64,000 nt of DNA from Pseudonocardia cypriaca (GTDB lineage Bacteria; Actinomycetota; Actinomycetes; Mycobacteriales; Pseudonocardiaceae), in NCBI RefSeq assembly GCF_006717045.1, contig NZ_VFPH01000003.1:248001-312000 (forward strand), given 5' to 3'. Each line of letters opens with the position of its first letter. Position 1 is the first letter of the stretch. Below the pieces are notes generated by a model. That model was given only the letters and a program-made list of their open reading frames with translations. It had not been told where the DNA came from and did no database searches. This document shows positions 25,386 to 33,913 of this stretch, piece after piece. The position numbers and the translations under genes were made by a program.

Positions 25386-25485
25386 GGTTGGCCCGCACGG
25401 GCCGTGCGTGGCCCGGTCGTGGGCTCGCCTCTTCGGCCGAGGCTCGGCAAGACTCCTCACGGCGGCGACGTAGGAGGAGGCGGCG

Positions 25486-25896
25486 GTGGCGGCTTTTCGC
25501 GAGGAGGCGGAGGTCTACGAGTACCTCGGCGGCGTCTTCCGGCGCGGGATGCAGGACCCGGTGCTGGTGGAGAAGCTGCGGCCAACCGGGATCGTCCTGC
25601 GGATCACCTACACCGACCCGGACGCCGTGCTCACCGTGGACATGCCGAACACGCAGATCCACGAGGGCGCCGGCGTCGGACCGGAGCCGAACGTCGAGCT
25701 GTTCATGACCGCCGACACCGGGAACCGGTTCTGGCTCGGCAAGGTGATCCTCCCGGTCGCGCTCGCGAAGGGGCAGGTCCGGGCCAAGGGGCCGGTCGCG
25801 AAGCTGCTCACCGTGCTGCCGATGGCGAAGGGCTTGTTCGGCCCCTACCGGGAGCAGCTGGAGTCGGCCGGACGAACGGATCTGCTGAGTGCGTAG
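25486..25896 (+). CDS. SCP2-like sterol-binding domain protein
   Basis: This 136-residue protein starts at a GTG after a strong taggaggagg site. The sequence VLRITYTDPDAVLTVDMPNTQIHEG...VELFMTADTGNRFWLGKVILPVALAKGQVRAKGPVAKLLTVLPM fits the SCP2 fold, in which a hydrophobic tunnel binds lipid. It stands alone between the two-component genes and a small hypothetical gene. The ligand is unknown; linkage to Mce and other lipid genes in the window is suggestive only. Confidence 0.82.
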   Translation: MAAFREEAEVYEYLGGVFRRGMQDPVLVEKLRPTGIVLRITYTDPDAVLTVDMPNTQIHEGAGVGPEPNVELFMTADTGNRFWLGKVILPVALAKGQVRAKGPVAKLLTVLPMAKGLFGPYREQLESAGRTDLLSA

Positions 25897-25950
25897 GGCC
25901 GACCGGGTGAACGGCTGGTTACGCCGACCGGCTGATGCCGATACTCCACT

Positions 25951-26229
25951 GTGGATACGGTGTGGCTGGACGTCAGCATGTGGACCGGACTTCGCGGCAA
26001 CTTCCACCCGTTCATGGACATCGCCTGCGAGGTGCCGGACCCACCTCCCGCCGATCCCGGCGAGTGGCAGCAGTGGGCCAGCTCCTCCCTCGGCGCGGTC
26101 GCCCAGCAGGAGGGCTGGCAGGCCGGTCGCTACGCCTACCGCGTGGAGCGCCGCGACGACGGTGGCCACGCGGTCGAGGTCCTGACGCGGGGCCAGTGGG
26201 AGTGGAAACCGGCCGTCACCGCGAGCTGA
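25951..26229 (+). CDS. Small hypothetical protein
   Basis: This 92-residue protein of unknown function starts at GTG (MDTVWLDVSMWTGLRGNF). It is rich in Trp and acidic residues, with GEWQQWASSSLG and VLTRGQWEWKP, and shows no transmembrane segment. Codon use (third positions mostly G/C) fits a real gene, but no family is recognised. It lies upstream of the MocR operator. Confidence 0.55.
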   Translation: MDTVWLDVSMWTGLRGNFHPFMDIACEVPDPPPADPGEWQQWASSSLGAVAQQEGWQAGRYAYRVERRDDGGHAVEVLTRGQWEWKPAVTAS

Positions 26230-26243
26230 CCGGCACGGGCACT

Positions 26244-26274
26244 AGGATTGGCCTGCCCCGACAATGCCAATCCT
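26244..26274. promoter_or_regulatory. MocR-type operator (AGGATTGGC-N13-GCCAATCCT)
   Basis: A perfect 9-bp inverted repeat with a 13-bp spacer lies 15 bp before the MocR start. A -10-like GACAAT (26260-26265) falls in the spacer, so binding would occlude the promoter. ATTGG/CCAAT half-sites are typical of actinobacterial MocR operators. Confidence 0.55.
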
Positions 26275-26288
26275 GCGGAGTGGATCGC

Positions 26289-27770
26289 GTGGACCGTACC
26301 GACATCGAACGCCGGATCGGTGCCCGCAGCTTCGCCCGGATGCTCGGCGACTGGCGACCACCGGACGGGAAGGGCCTGGCCGACGCGCTGGCCGACCGGA
26401 TCCGGCTGCTGGTCCTCGACGGCAGGCTGCCGCTGCAGACCCGGCTGCCCGCCGAGCGGGAGCTCGCGGCGGCGATCGGGGTCAGCCGCACCACGGTGGC
26501 CACCTCCTACGAGACCCTGCGCGGCGGGGGCGTGCTCCGCAGCAGGCGCGGTGCCGGCAGCTGGACGCAGCTGCCCGCAGGTCCGCCGGACGACGCGGGT
26601 CCCTCGCCGTTCTCCCCACTGGGCGACAACGCGCTGTACGACCTCGCGCACGCCGCACTCCCCGCGCCGTGCGCCGAGCTGCGCGCCGCGGCCGCCGCCG
26701 CGGTCCGGGACCTCGACGCCCTGCTGGCCGGCCACGGCTACGACCTCAGCGGCCAGCCCGCGCTGCGCGCCGCGATCGCCGACCGGTACACCGCGCGCGG
26801 GCTCCCCACCACGCCCGACCAGGTGCTGGTCACGGCCGGCGGGGTGCACGGGATCCACCTCGCCCTCATGGTGCTGGCCGGGCCGGGCGACCGCGTTCTC
26901 GTCGAGCACCCGACCTACCCCAACGCTCTCGGCGCCGTGACCACGCGTGGTGCGCGCCCCGTCCCGGTACCGATGGCCCCCGACGGCGACGGCGGCAGCC
27001 GGTGGGACCTCGACCTGCTCACCTCGGCGGTGCGCGACGCCGCGCCGCGGCTCGCCTACGTCATCCCGGACTTCCAGAACCCCACCGGGGCACTGCTCGA
27101 CGAGGCCGACCGGGCCCGGCTCGTGGAGCTGGCCCGGCGGACGGGCACCACCCTCCTGGTCGACGAGACCCTCGCCGAGCTCGCGCTGGACGGCCGGACC
27201 GTGGCGCCGGTCGCCGCGCACGGCGCCGCGGACTCACCGCTCGTGCTGAGCATCGGGTCGGCGAGCAAGACGTTCTGGGGCGGGCTGCGGATCGGCTGGA
27301 TCCGCACGTCCGCTGCGATGGTGCGCAGGCTCGCCGCCGCCCGAGCGGGCGTGGACCTCGGCGGGCCGGTGCTGGAGCAGCTCACCGTCGCCCGGCTGCT
27401 CGCCGAACACGGCCCCGTCGTCGCGAACAGGCGCCGCGAGCTGGTCGGGGCGCGCGATCACCTGCTCGGCCGCATCGCGCGCACCTTCCCGGGCTGGCGA
27501 CCGTCGCGGCCCGACGGCGGGCTGAGCCTGTGGGTGGATCTCGGCCGGGCCGAGTCGAGCCGCCTGACGAGCGCCGCGCGGCGGCACGACGTCCTGCTCG
27601 CGGCCGGCCCCCGGTTCGGCCTGGACGGGGCGTTCGAGCGGTACCTGCGGCTGCCGTACACGCTGCGGCAGGACCGGATGGACGAGGCCCTCGATCGGCT
27701 CGCCGCGGCGTGGGCCGACCTCGACCGCCCGGGCCCCGCCGTCGAGAGCGAGCCGATCGCGGTGGCGTGA
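26289..27770 (+). CDS. MocR-family regulator (GntR HTH fused to aminotransferase domain)
   Basis: This 493-residue protein starts at a GTG eight bases after GGAG; another in-frame GTG lies nine bases upstream. The N-terminal GntR winged HTH is LADALADRIRLLVLDGRLPLQTRLPAERELAAAIGVSRTTVATSYETLRGGGVL (about 25-85). The class-I aminotransferase-like domain follows, with the PLP Lys in SIGSASKTFWGGLRIGW and the conserved PDFQNPTG. MocR proteins use the PLP domain as a sensor. No aminoacid or vitamin gene is adjacent, so the regulon cannot be read from context. Confidence 0.93.
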   Translation: MDRTDIERRIGARSFARMLGDWRPPDGKGLADALADRIRLLVLDGRLPLQTRLPAERELAAAIGVSRTTVATSYETLRGGGVLRSRRGAGSWTQLPAGPPDDAGPSPFSPLGDNALYDLAHAALPAPCAELRAAAAAAVRDLDALLAGHGYDLSGQPALRAAIADRYTARGLPTTPDQVLVTAGGVHGIHLALMVLAGPGDRVLVEHPTYPNALGAVTTRGARPVPVPMAPDGDGGSRWDLDLLTSAVRDAAPRLAYVIPDFQNPTGALLDEADRARLVELARRTGTTLLVDETLAELALDGRTVAPVAAHGAADSPLVLSIGSASKTFWGGLRIGWIRTSAAMVRRLAAARAGVDLGGPVLEQLTVARLLAEHGPVVANRRRELVGARDHLLGRIARTFPGWRPSRPDGGLSLWVDLGRAESSRLTSAARRHDVLLAAGPRFGLDGAFERYLRLPYTLRQDRMDEALDRLAAAWADLDRPGPAVESEPIAVA

Positions 27771-27913
27771 TCACACCTGCGAATAGGGTGGCCTCGGCCT
27801 CGAGCGAGGGGGCCGGCGCCGTCCCGCGGGGAGGGCGCGCAGGGAGCGAGGAACGAGCGACCGAGCACCGGCGGAGCGGGACCCCGCGAGCCGACGGAGC
27901 GGAGCGGAGGCAC

Positions 27914-29011
27914 GTGAACACAGGGCCGTTGGCCGGGCTGAAGGTCGTGGAGCTCGCCGGCATCGGGCCGGGGCCGCACGCCGCAATGGTGCTGGCCGAT
28001 CTCGGCGCCGAGGTCGTGCGGGTCGACCGACCGTCGGGCGGCCTCCGGATCGGCGACCCGGACGCACCGGACCCGACGCTGCGCGGCAGGCGCCGGGTGG
28101 CCGCCGACCTGAAGGACCCGGCGGGCCGGGAGACGGTGCTGCGCCTCGTCGAGCACGCGGACGTCCTGCTCGAGGGCTACCGGCCGGGCGTCACCGAGCG
28201 GCTGGGCGTCGGCCCCGCCGACTGCCACGCGCGCAACCCGCGCCTCGTATACGGCCGGATGACCGGCTGGGGGCAGGACGGGCCGCTCGCCGCCCGCGCG
28301 GGCCACGACATCAACTACATCTCCCTCACCGGTGCCCTGCACGCGATCGGCCGGGCCGGGGAGCGGCCCGTTCCGCCGCTGAACCTCGTCGGTGACTTCG
28401 GCGGCGGCTCGATGCTGCTCGTCGTCGGCGTGCTGGCCGCGCTCTGGGAGGCGCAGCGCTCCGGGCAGGGGCAGGTGGTGGACGCCGCGATGGTGGACGG
28501 CTCCTCGCTCCTCGTCCAGATCGTGTGGGGCCTGCGCGGGCAGGGTTTGTGGGGCGACGCGCGCGAGTCGAACCTCCTCGACGGCCACGCGCCGTTCTAC
28601 GACACGTACACCTGCGCGGACGGCAGGCACGTGGCCGTCGGGGCGATCGAGGGGCAGTTCTACGCCGCGCTGCTGGCCGGGCTCGGGCTCGACGGCGAGG
28701 AGCTGCCCGACCAGCACGACCCCTCCGGCTGGCCGAAGCTGCGGGCCCGCTTCACCGAGGTCTTCGCCACGCGCAGCCGGGACGAGTGGGCCGAGGTGTT
28801 CGCCGGCACCGACGCGTGCGTCACGCCGGTGCTGTCCTTCGCCGAGGTGCCGGCACACCCGCACCTGGCCGCGCGCGGCACGATCGTCGAACGCGACGGG
28901 GTGGCGCAGGCAGCCCCCGCCCCGAGGTTCTCGCGCACCCCGACCACGGTGCCCGACGCCCCGGGCGCTCCGGAGCCGGTCGAGCAGGTGCTGGCCGACT
29001 GGTCCCGCTGA
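27914..29011 (+). CDS. mcr: Alpha-methylacyl-CoA racemase (CaiB/BaiF CoA-transferase family)
   Basis: This 365-residue enzyme epimerises the 2-methyl group of branched acyl-CoA esters such as pristanoyl-CoA and bile-acid or sterol side-chain intermediates. The catalytic His is in AGHDINYISLTG and the Asp in NLVGDFGGGS, both as in the M. tuberculosis enzyme; GAIEGQFY and DACVTPVLS are also conserved. The start is a GTG (VNTGPLAGLKVVELAG) preceded by cggagg. It fits a steroid or branched lipid degradation role with other genes in the window. Confidence 0.92.
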   Translation: MNTGPLAGLKVVELAGIGPGPHAAMVLADLGAEVVRVDRPSGGLRIGDPDAPDPTLRGRRRVAADLKDPAGRETVLRLVEHADVLLEGYRPGVTERLGVGPADCHARNPRLVYGRMTGWGQDGPLAARAGHDINYISLTGALHAIGRAGERPVPPLNLVGDFGGGSMLLVVGVLAALWEAQRSGQGQVVDAAMVDGSSLLVQIVWGLRGQGLWGDARESNLLDGHAPFYDTYTCADGRHVAVGAIEGQFYAALLAGLGLDGEELPDQHDPSGWPKLRARFTEVFATRSRDEWAEVFAGTDACVTPVLSFAEVPAHPHLAARGTIVERDGVAQAAPAPRFSRTPTTVPDAPGAPEPVEQVLADWSR

Positions 29012-29014
29012 CCC

Positions 29015-29067
29015 CGACTCGCGCACGCCAACTTCGCGACTCGCGTGCACCCAGAGCGCGACTCGCG
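29015..29067. repeat. Three CGACTCGCG copies at exact 22-bp spacing
   Basis: CGACTCGCG starts at 29015, 29037 and 29059. The intervening bases differ. The array sits between the racemase stop and the terminator stem. Its significance is unknown; it might be a protein-binding array or a decayed repeat. Confidence 0.6.
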
Positions 29068-29077
29068 GGGATGCGAC

Positions 29078-29110
29078 GAAGCCCCCGGCGCGGGAGGCGC
29101 CGGGGGCTTC
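29078..29110. terminator. Bidirectional terminator between racemase gene and rplA
   Basis: A perfect 14-bp stem, GAAGCCCCCGGCGC (29078-29091) against 29097-29110, has a GGGAG loop. It lies between convergent genes and should stop transcription from both. There is no long U tract, as usual in high-GC actinobacteria. Confidence 0.85.
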
Positions 29111-29126
29111 GGGGGACGGCTGTGCG

Positions 29127-29849
29127 TCAGGCGGACGCGGTGTCGTCCACCAGCAGGTTGCGGGTGCGGTTCGGGTCGACCGGGATGCCGGGGCCCGTGG
29201 TCGTGGAGATCGTGACCTTCTTCAGGTACCGGCCCTTGGCGGCCGAGGGCTTGGCCCGCAGGATCTCATCGAGGGCGGCGCCGTAGTTCTCCACCAGCTT
29301 CTCGGTGTCGAACGAGGCCTTGCCGATGACGATGTGCAGGTTCGCCTGCTTGTCCACCCGGAAGTTGATCTTGCCACCCTTGATGTCCTGGATGGCCTTG
29401 GTGACGTCCGGGGTGACGGTGCCGGTCTTCGGGTTCGGCATCAGGCCACGCGGGCCGAGGATACGGGCGATCCGGCCGACCTTGGCCATCTGGTCCGGCG
29501 TGGCGATCGCCGCGTCGAAGTCCAGCCAGCCGCCCTGGATGCGCTCGATCAGGTCCTCGGCGCCCACCACGTCGGCGCCTGCGGCCTCGGCCTCTGCGGC
29601 CTTGTCACCGGTGGCGAACACGATGACGCGCGCCGTCTTGCCGGTGCCGTGAGGCAGGTTCACGGTGCCGCGGACCATCTGGTCGGCCTTGCGGGGGTCG
29701 ACGCCGAGCCGCATGGCCACCTCGACGGTGGCGTCCATCTTGCTGCTCGAGGTCTCCTTCGCCAGTGCGGCGGCCTCGAGCGGGCTGTAGAGCCGGCTGC
29801 TCTCGATCTTCTCGGCGGCCTGGCGGTAGATCTTGCTGCGCTGTGCCAT
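29127..29849 (-). CDS. rplA: 50S ribosomal protein L1
   Basis: This 240-residue L1 contains the signatures DATVEVAMRLGVDPRKADQMVRGTVNLPHGTGK and GPRGLMPNPKTGTV. L1 forms the mobile stalk near the ribosomal E site and in many bacteria represses its own rplKA mRNA. It lies 76 bp after rplK. The next gene of the usual cluster, rplJ, is displaced to the left edge of the window. Confidence 0.98.
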   Translation of the reverse strand: MAQRSKIYRQAAEKIESSRLYSPLEAAALAKETSSSKMDATVEVAMRLGVDPRKADQMVRGTVNLPHGTGKTARVIVFATGDKAAEAEAAGADVVGAEDLIERIQGGWLDFDAAIATPDQMAKVGRIARILGPRGLMPNPKTGTVTPDVTKAIQDIKGGKINFRVDKQANLHIVIGKASFDTEKLVENYGAALDEILRAKPSAAKGRYLKKVTISTTTGPGIPVDPNRTRNLLVDDTASA

Positions 29850-29925
29850 TGCTCTGTCCTCTTGTCGGATCAGTTGTGGTACGAGCCGCGCCCGGCTCTC
29901 CCACGCTTACGAGTCGGTATAACGC

Positions 29926-30360
29926 TCAGCCGTTGACCGTGATGCCCATCGACCGCGCCGTACCGGCGATGATCTTGGCGGCCTGGTCGAGGTCGTTGGC
30001 GTTGAGGTCGCGCATCTTGGCCTGCGCGATCTGCCGCACCTGCTCCATGGTCACCGAGGCGACCTTGGTCTTGTGCGGCTCGCCGCTGCCCTTGTCCACA
30101 CCGGCGGCCTTGAGCAGCAGCCTGGCGGCGGGCGGCGTCTTGAGCTCGAAGGTGAACGAGCGGTCCTCGTACACCGAGATCTCGACGGGCACCACGTCGC
30201 CGCGCTGCGACTCGGTGGCGGCGTTGTAGGCCTTGCAGAACTCCATGATGTTGACGCCGTGCTGGCCGAGCGCGGGGCCGACCGGCGGGGCCGGCGTCGC
30301 GGCGCCTGCCTTGATCTGGAGCTTGATGATCGCGGAGAGCTTCCGCTTCTTGGGAGGCAT
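29926..30360 (-). CDS. rplK: 50S ribosomal protein L11
   Basis: This 144-residue L11 is standard in length. The N-terminal domain has KLQIKAGAATPAPPVGPALGQHGVNIMEFCKAYNA, the thiostrepton-site face. The C-terminal rRNA-binding domain has KMRDLNANDLDQAAKIIAGTARSMGI. L11 lies at the GTPase-associated centre and is needed for RelA-type stringent activation. It is directly downstream of nusG. Confidence 0.98.
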   Translation of the reverse strand: MPPKKRKLSAIIKLQIKAGAATPAPPVGPALGQHGVNIMEFCKAYNAATESQRGDVVPVEISVYEDRSFTFELKTPPAARLLLKAAGVDKGSGEPHKTKVASVTMEQVRQIAQAKMRDLNANDLDQAAKIIAGTARSMGITVNG

Positions 30361-30417
30361 GTCGTTTCCCTGTCGTGGTTTTCCTGCGCGCCGCGGACCT
30401 GCCTGCCGCGGCGGGGG

Positions 30418-31293
30418 TCAGATCTTCGAGACCTGGCTGAACGCCAGCTCGACGGGGGTCTCGCGGCCGAAGATGGACACGAGGACCTTGAGCTTCTGGG
30501 CGTCGATGTTGACTTCGCTGATGGTGGCCGGGAGCGTGGCGAACGGGCCGTCCATGACGGTGACCGACTCGCCCACCTCGAAGTCGACCTCGACGGCCGC
30601 CTTGCCGGCTCCGCCGGACGCGACGTCGGCCTTGCCCCCGGCACCCGCGGCCGCGGGCTGCTTGGGCTCGACCTTCGGGAGGAGGAACTTGATGACGTCG
30701 TCGTGCGACAGCGGCGACGGGCGCGACGTGGCGCCCACGAAGCCGGTGACGCCGGGGGTGTTGCGCACGGCGCCCCACGACTGGTCGTTGAGCTCCATCC
30801 GAACGAGGATGTAGCCGGGCAGCACCTTGCGCTGCACCTGCTTGCGCTGCCCGTTCTTGATCTCGGTGACCTCTTCGGTGGGCACCTCGACCTGGAAGAT
30901 GTAGTCCTCGACGTCCAGGGTCTGGATGCGGGTCTCGAGGTTGGTCTTCACCTTGTTCTCGTAACCCGCGTAGGAGTGCACGACGTACCAGTCGCCAGGG
31001 GCGCGCCGCAGCGCGGCCCGCATCTCCTCGACCGGGTCGACCTCCTCCTCGGCCACGTCGGCCTCGGGCTCGGCGGCCTCGACCGCGGTGTCGTCGGCGT
31101 CGGCGCCGTCGATGTCGGTGTCTTCGGCCTCGGTGGCGTCGTCCGCGTCCGTGGGCTCGGCGTCGGCGGCCGCGGCCGGCTCCTCGACGGTGTCCACGGC
31201 GTCCGCCGCGCCATCGAGCTGGTCAGCCTCGCGCTCGGTCACGTGCCTCTCGCTTCCTTCGTCCGTGTCGTGCGTGCTGGCGGCCGTGGTCAC
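30418..31293 (-). CDS. nusG: Transcription termination/antitermination factor NusG
   Basis: This 291-residue NusG has an acidic N-terminal extension of about 95 residues (Asp/Glu/Ala-rich), common in actinobacteria. The NGN domain follows (WYVVHSYAGYENKVKTNLETRI...LPGYILVRMELND), then a Gly/Ala-rich insert and the KOW domain (FEVGESVTVMDGPFATLPATISEVN). The GTG start overlaps the secE stop as GTGA. A later in-frame GTG (VTEREADQLDG) is an alternative start. Confidence 0.97.
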   Translation of the reverse strand: MTTAASTHDTDEGSERHVTEREADQLDGAADAVDTVEEPAAAADAEPTDADDATEAEDTDIDGADADDTAVEAAEPEADVAEEEVDPVEEMRAALRRAPGDWYVVHSYAGYENKVKTNLETRIQTLDVEDYIFQVEVPTEEVTEIKNGQRKQVQRKVLPGYILVRMELNDQSWGAVRNTPGVTGFVGATSRPSPLSHDDVIKFLLPKVEPKQPAAAGAGGKADVASGGAGKAAVEVDFEVGESVTVMDGPFATLPATISEVNIDAQKLKVLVSIFGRETPVELAFSQVSKI

Positions 31294-31628
31294 GTGCCGA
31301 ACACGTACTGCACGCCCTGCGCGAACACCAGGTCAAACAGCCAGACCAGCGCGACCATGAACGACACGAAGACCAGCACGACGATCGTGTAGGTGACCAG
31401 CTGGTTGCGGGTGGGCCAGATGACCTTCCGCAGCTCGGCGACCACCTCGCGCAGGAACCTGGCGAGCCGGGCGAACAGCGAGACGCGTGCCGGGCGGGCC
31501 TCGCGAACCGCGGACCGCCCGCCCCGGGTCTCGCCGGTGGGCGCGGGACCGGAGCGCCGACCCCGACGGTCGGCGGCGGTGCTCGGGCGTTCCTGCCCGT
31601 CTCCGCGCGCCTCGCGTTCCTCAGTCAC
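31290..31628 (-). CDS. secE: Preprotein translocase subunit SecE
   Basis: This 112-residue SecE has an extended basic N-terminus of about 45 residues. The amphipathic helix with FLREVVAELRKVIWPTRNQL follows, then a single transmembrane helix (YTIVVLVFVSFMVALVWLFDLVF). It stabilises SecY in the translocon. It lies between tRNA-Trp and nusG, the conserved actinobacterial order. Confidence 0.97.
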   Translation of the reverse strand: MTEEREARGDGQERPSTAADRRGRRSGPAPTGETRGGRSAVREARPARVSLFARLARFLREVVAELRKVIWPTRNQLVTYTIVVLVFVSFMVALVWLFDLVFAQGVQYVFGT

Positions 31629-31702
31629 GCCCGCATCCTCCAGCTCACCCGCGGCCCGGTCGCCGTTAGTCCCTTACTCCGATCCAGCACATCCTGCAGT
31701 GG

Positions 31703-31775
<73 letters not shown>

Positions 31776-31928
31776 AGACCAGCTCCGCCCCATGGAGGCG
31801 GAGGGGCGCACCGCGTAGCGGCGCACCCAGCACGTCGAGTGTACGGCACCCCACACCGGCGTCCGTCACCGCACACCCCCGGTGGGGGCACGACGGTTCC
31901 ATGCGACCCGCTGGAGGAGGATGGTCGC

Positions 31929-33164
31929 ATGGCTCCCAGCACCTCGACGAGCACCGTCCCCGCAACCCGCCGCGTCTCCGCCCGCATCGGCGGCATCGCC
32001 GAGTCGGCGACGATGGCGGTGGACGCGAAGGCGAAGGCGTTGAAGGCCGCGGGGCGTCCGGTCATCGGTTTCGGTGCCGGAGAGCCCGACTTCCCGACGC
32101 CGCCCGCCGTGGTGGCCGCGGCCGAGGCGGCCTGCGCCGACCAGCGCAACCACCGCTACACCCCCGCCGCGGGCCTGCCCGAGCTGCGTGAGGCGATCGC
32201 CGCGAAGACGCTCCGCGACTCCGGGCTCGAGATCGCCCCGTCGCAGGTGCTCGTGACCAACGGCGGCAAGCAGGCCGTCTACCAGGCGTTCGCCACCCTG
32301 CTCGACCCGGGCGACGAGGTGCTGCTGCCCACTCCGTACTGGACCACCTACCCGGAGGCGGTGGCGCTCGCCGGAGGGGTGGCCGTGCCGGTGGTGTGCG
32401 GCCCGGAGGCGAACTACCTGCCGTCGGTGGAGCAGCTCGAGGAGGCGCGCACGGAGCGCACGAAGGTGCTGCTGTGGTGCTCGCCGTCGAACCCGACGGG
32501 TGCGGTCGCATCGCGGGAGCTCACGGAGGCCGTCGGGCGCTGGGCCGTCGAGCACGGCGTCTGGGTGGTCACCGACGAGATCTACGAGCACCTGGTCTAC
32601 GACGGCGCGGAGGCCGTCTCGATGCCGGTCGTCGTGCCGGAGCTCGCCGACACGTGCGTGGTGATCAACGGCGTCGCCAAGACGTACGCGATGACAGGTT
32701 GGCGGGTGGGCTGGCTGGCCGGCCCGGCCGATGTCGTCAAGGCGGCGGCCAACCTCCAGTCGCACCTGTCGTCGAACGTCGCCAACGTCTCCCAGCGGGC
32801 GGCGCTCGCGGCGATCTCCGGCCCGCTCGACGCGGTCGTCGAGATGCGCGCGGCGTTCGACCGCAGGCGCCGCACGATGGTCGAGCTGCTGCAGGCCATC
32901 CCAGGCGTCGAGTGCCCGACGCCGCGCGGGGCGTTCTACGCCTACCCCTCGGTGCAGGCGCTGCTGGGCAAGGAGCTGCGCGGAGCGCGTCCGGCGACGA
33001 GCGTGGAGCTGGCCGCCGCGGTGCTGGAGCACGCAGAGGTGGCGGTGGTTCCCGGCGAGGCGTTCGGGACGCCCGGCTTCTTCCGGCTGTCCTACGCCCT
33101 CGGCGACGACGACCTGCGCACGGGCGTGGAGCGCATGGGCGCCCTGCTGGCCGAAGCGAGGTGA
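31929..33164 (+). CDS. aspC: Pyridoxal phosphate-dependent aspartate aminotransferase
   Basis: This 411-residue class-I aminotransferase starts at an ATG after ggaggagg. It contains GFGAGEPDFPTP near the N-terminus, the PLP-anchoring NGVAKTYAMTGWRVGW, SPSNPTG and the C-terminal FFRLSYALGDDDL. It is of the Igamma/AspC subgroup common in this position of actinobacterial genomes, between tRNA-Trp and the had genes. It interconverts aspartate and oxaloacetate with glutamate; prephenate activity is also possible for this subgroup. Confidence 0.93.
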   Translation: MAPSTSTSTVPATRRVSARIGGIAESATMAVDAKAKALKAAGRPVIGFGAGEPDFPTPPAVVAAAEAACADQRNHRYTPAAGLPELREAIAAKTLRDSGLEIAPSQVLVTNGGKQAVYQAFATLLDPGDEVLLPTPYWTTYPEAVALAGGVAVPVVCGPEANYLPSVEQLEEARTERTKVLLWCSPSNPTGAVASRELTEAVGRWAVEHGVWVVTDEIYEHLVYDGAEAVSMPVVVPELADTCVVINGVAKTYAMTGWRVGWLAGPADVVKAAANLQSHLSSNVANVSQRAALAAISGPLDAVVEMRAAFDRRRRTMVELLQAIPGVECPTPRGAFYAYPSVQALLGKELRGARPATSVELAAAVLEHAEVAVVPGEAFGTPGFFRLSYALGDDDLRTGVERMGALLAEAR

Positions 33165-33201
33165 GGGACCGGACGGGCTGCTGCGCCCGTCCGGCCCTGT
33201 C

Positions 33202-33411
33202 TCACTTGTCGAGCTCCGCCAGCGCGACGAGCGCCGCGGCGCGGCCGGCGTACTTCCACTTGCCGAGGTCACCCACGGTCTTGATGCCGAGCGTCTTCAG
33301 CGCCTCGTCGTGCCTCTCGGTGAGTCCTTCGAGCGCCGACGGCGGCGCCTTGAGGATCTCGGCGGCCGTCTTGTCCTCCCACGCCTTGTCCACGAGCTTG
33401 CCGAACTGCAC
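33202..33411 (-). CDS. Small helical protein, HhH-like
   Basis: This protein of 69 residues starts at a GTG after ggaggg (VQFGKLVDKAWEDK). It has repeated helix-turn-helix-like features (AAEILKAPPSALEGLTERHDEALKTLGIKTVGDLGKW), in which LGIKTVGDL resembles a helix-hairpin-helix. No catalytic motif is visible. It is short and probably cytosolic. It lies convergent with the aminotransferase and just downstream of the hadB-like gene, with which it may share transcription. Confidence 0.75.
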   Translation of the reverse strand: MQFGKLVDKAWEDKTAAEILKAPPSALEGLTERHDEALKTLGIKTVGDLGKWKYAGRAAALVALAELDK

Positions 33412-33490
33412 GTCGTGCTCCCTCCGGGTCAAGCCGATGTCGACCCGGGCAGGATCGACCCGTAGCGCCGCGGCGGGCAACTCGGAGGGG

Positions 33491-33913
33491 TCACTCGGAC
33501 CGGACGGCGACCTCGGCGATCGCGCGGCCCAGGACCGTCTTGCCCTCGAACGCGGCCGTGATGGCGACCTTCGCGATGCGCTCGCCGCCGTCGTTCTCGC
33601 TGATGCCGGTGACCTTGCCGCTGATCTCGACGAGGGCGCCATCGTCGTCGTCGGGCACGACCACGGGGCGGGTGAAGCGCACGCCGTAGCTGCGCACGGC
33701 GGCCGGGCTTCCGGCCCAGTCGGTGACGAGCCTGCCGGCGAGCGCCATCGTCAGCATGCCGTGGGCGATGACGCCGGGAAGGCCGGCCGAGGTGGCGACG
33801 CGGTCGCTCCAATGGATCGGGTTGAAGTCGCCGGACGCGCCCGCGTACCGCACGAGGTCGGCGCGCGTGACCCGCAGCGACAGCGGCGGCAGCTCGTCCC
33901 CGACGGCCGTCAC
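33491..33913 (-). CDS. hadB: MaoC-like dehydratase, HadB type
   Basis: This 140-residue hot-dog protein starts at a GTG overlapping the hadA-like stop (GTGA). It carries the hydratase-2 motif with D29 and H34 (GDFNPIHWSD) and VIAHGMLTMALAG. HadA-HadB heterodimers dehydrate 3-hydroxyacyl-ACP in mycobacterial FAS-II; the pair is also kept in actinobacteria without mycolic acids, where the substrate is less certain. The order rpmG-hadA-hadB is the mycobacterial one. Confidence 0.88.
   Translation of the reverse strand: MTAVGDELPPLSLRVTRADLVRYAGASGDFNPIHWSDRVATSAGLPGVIAHGMLTMALAGRLVTDWAGSPAAVRSYGVRFTRPVVVPDDDDGALVEISGKVTGISENDGGERIAKVAITAAFEGKTVLGRAIAEVAVRSE

Noticed and set aside
28525..29286. 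Antisense or alternate frame across racemase and rplA
   Set aside because: It crosses the strong terminator at 29078-29110 and conflicts with two well-supported genes.
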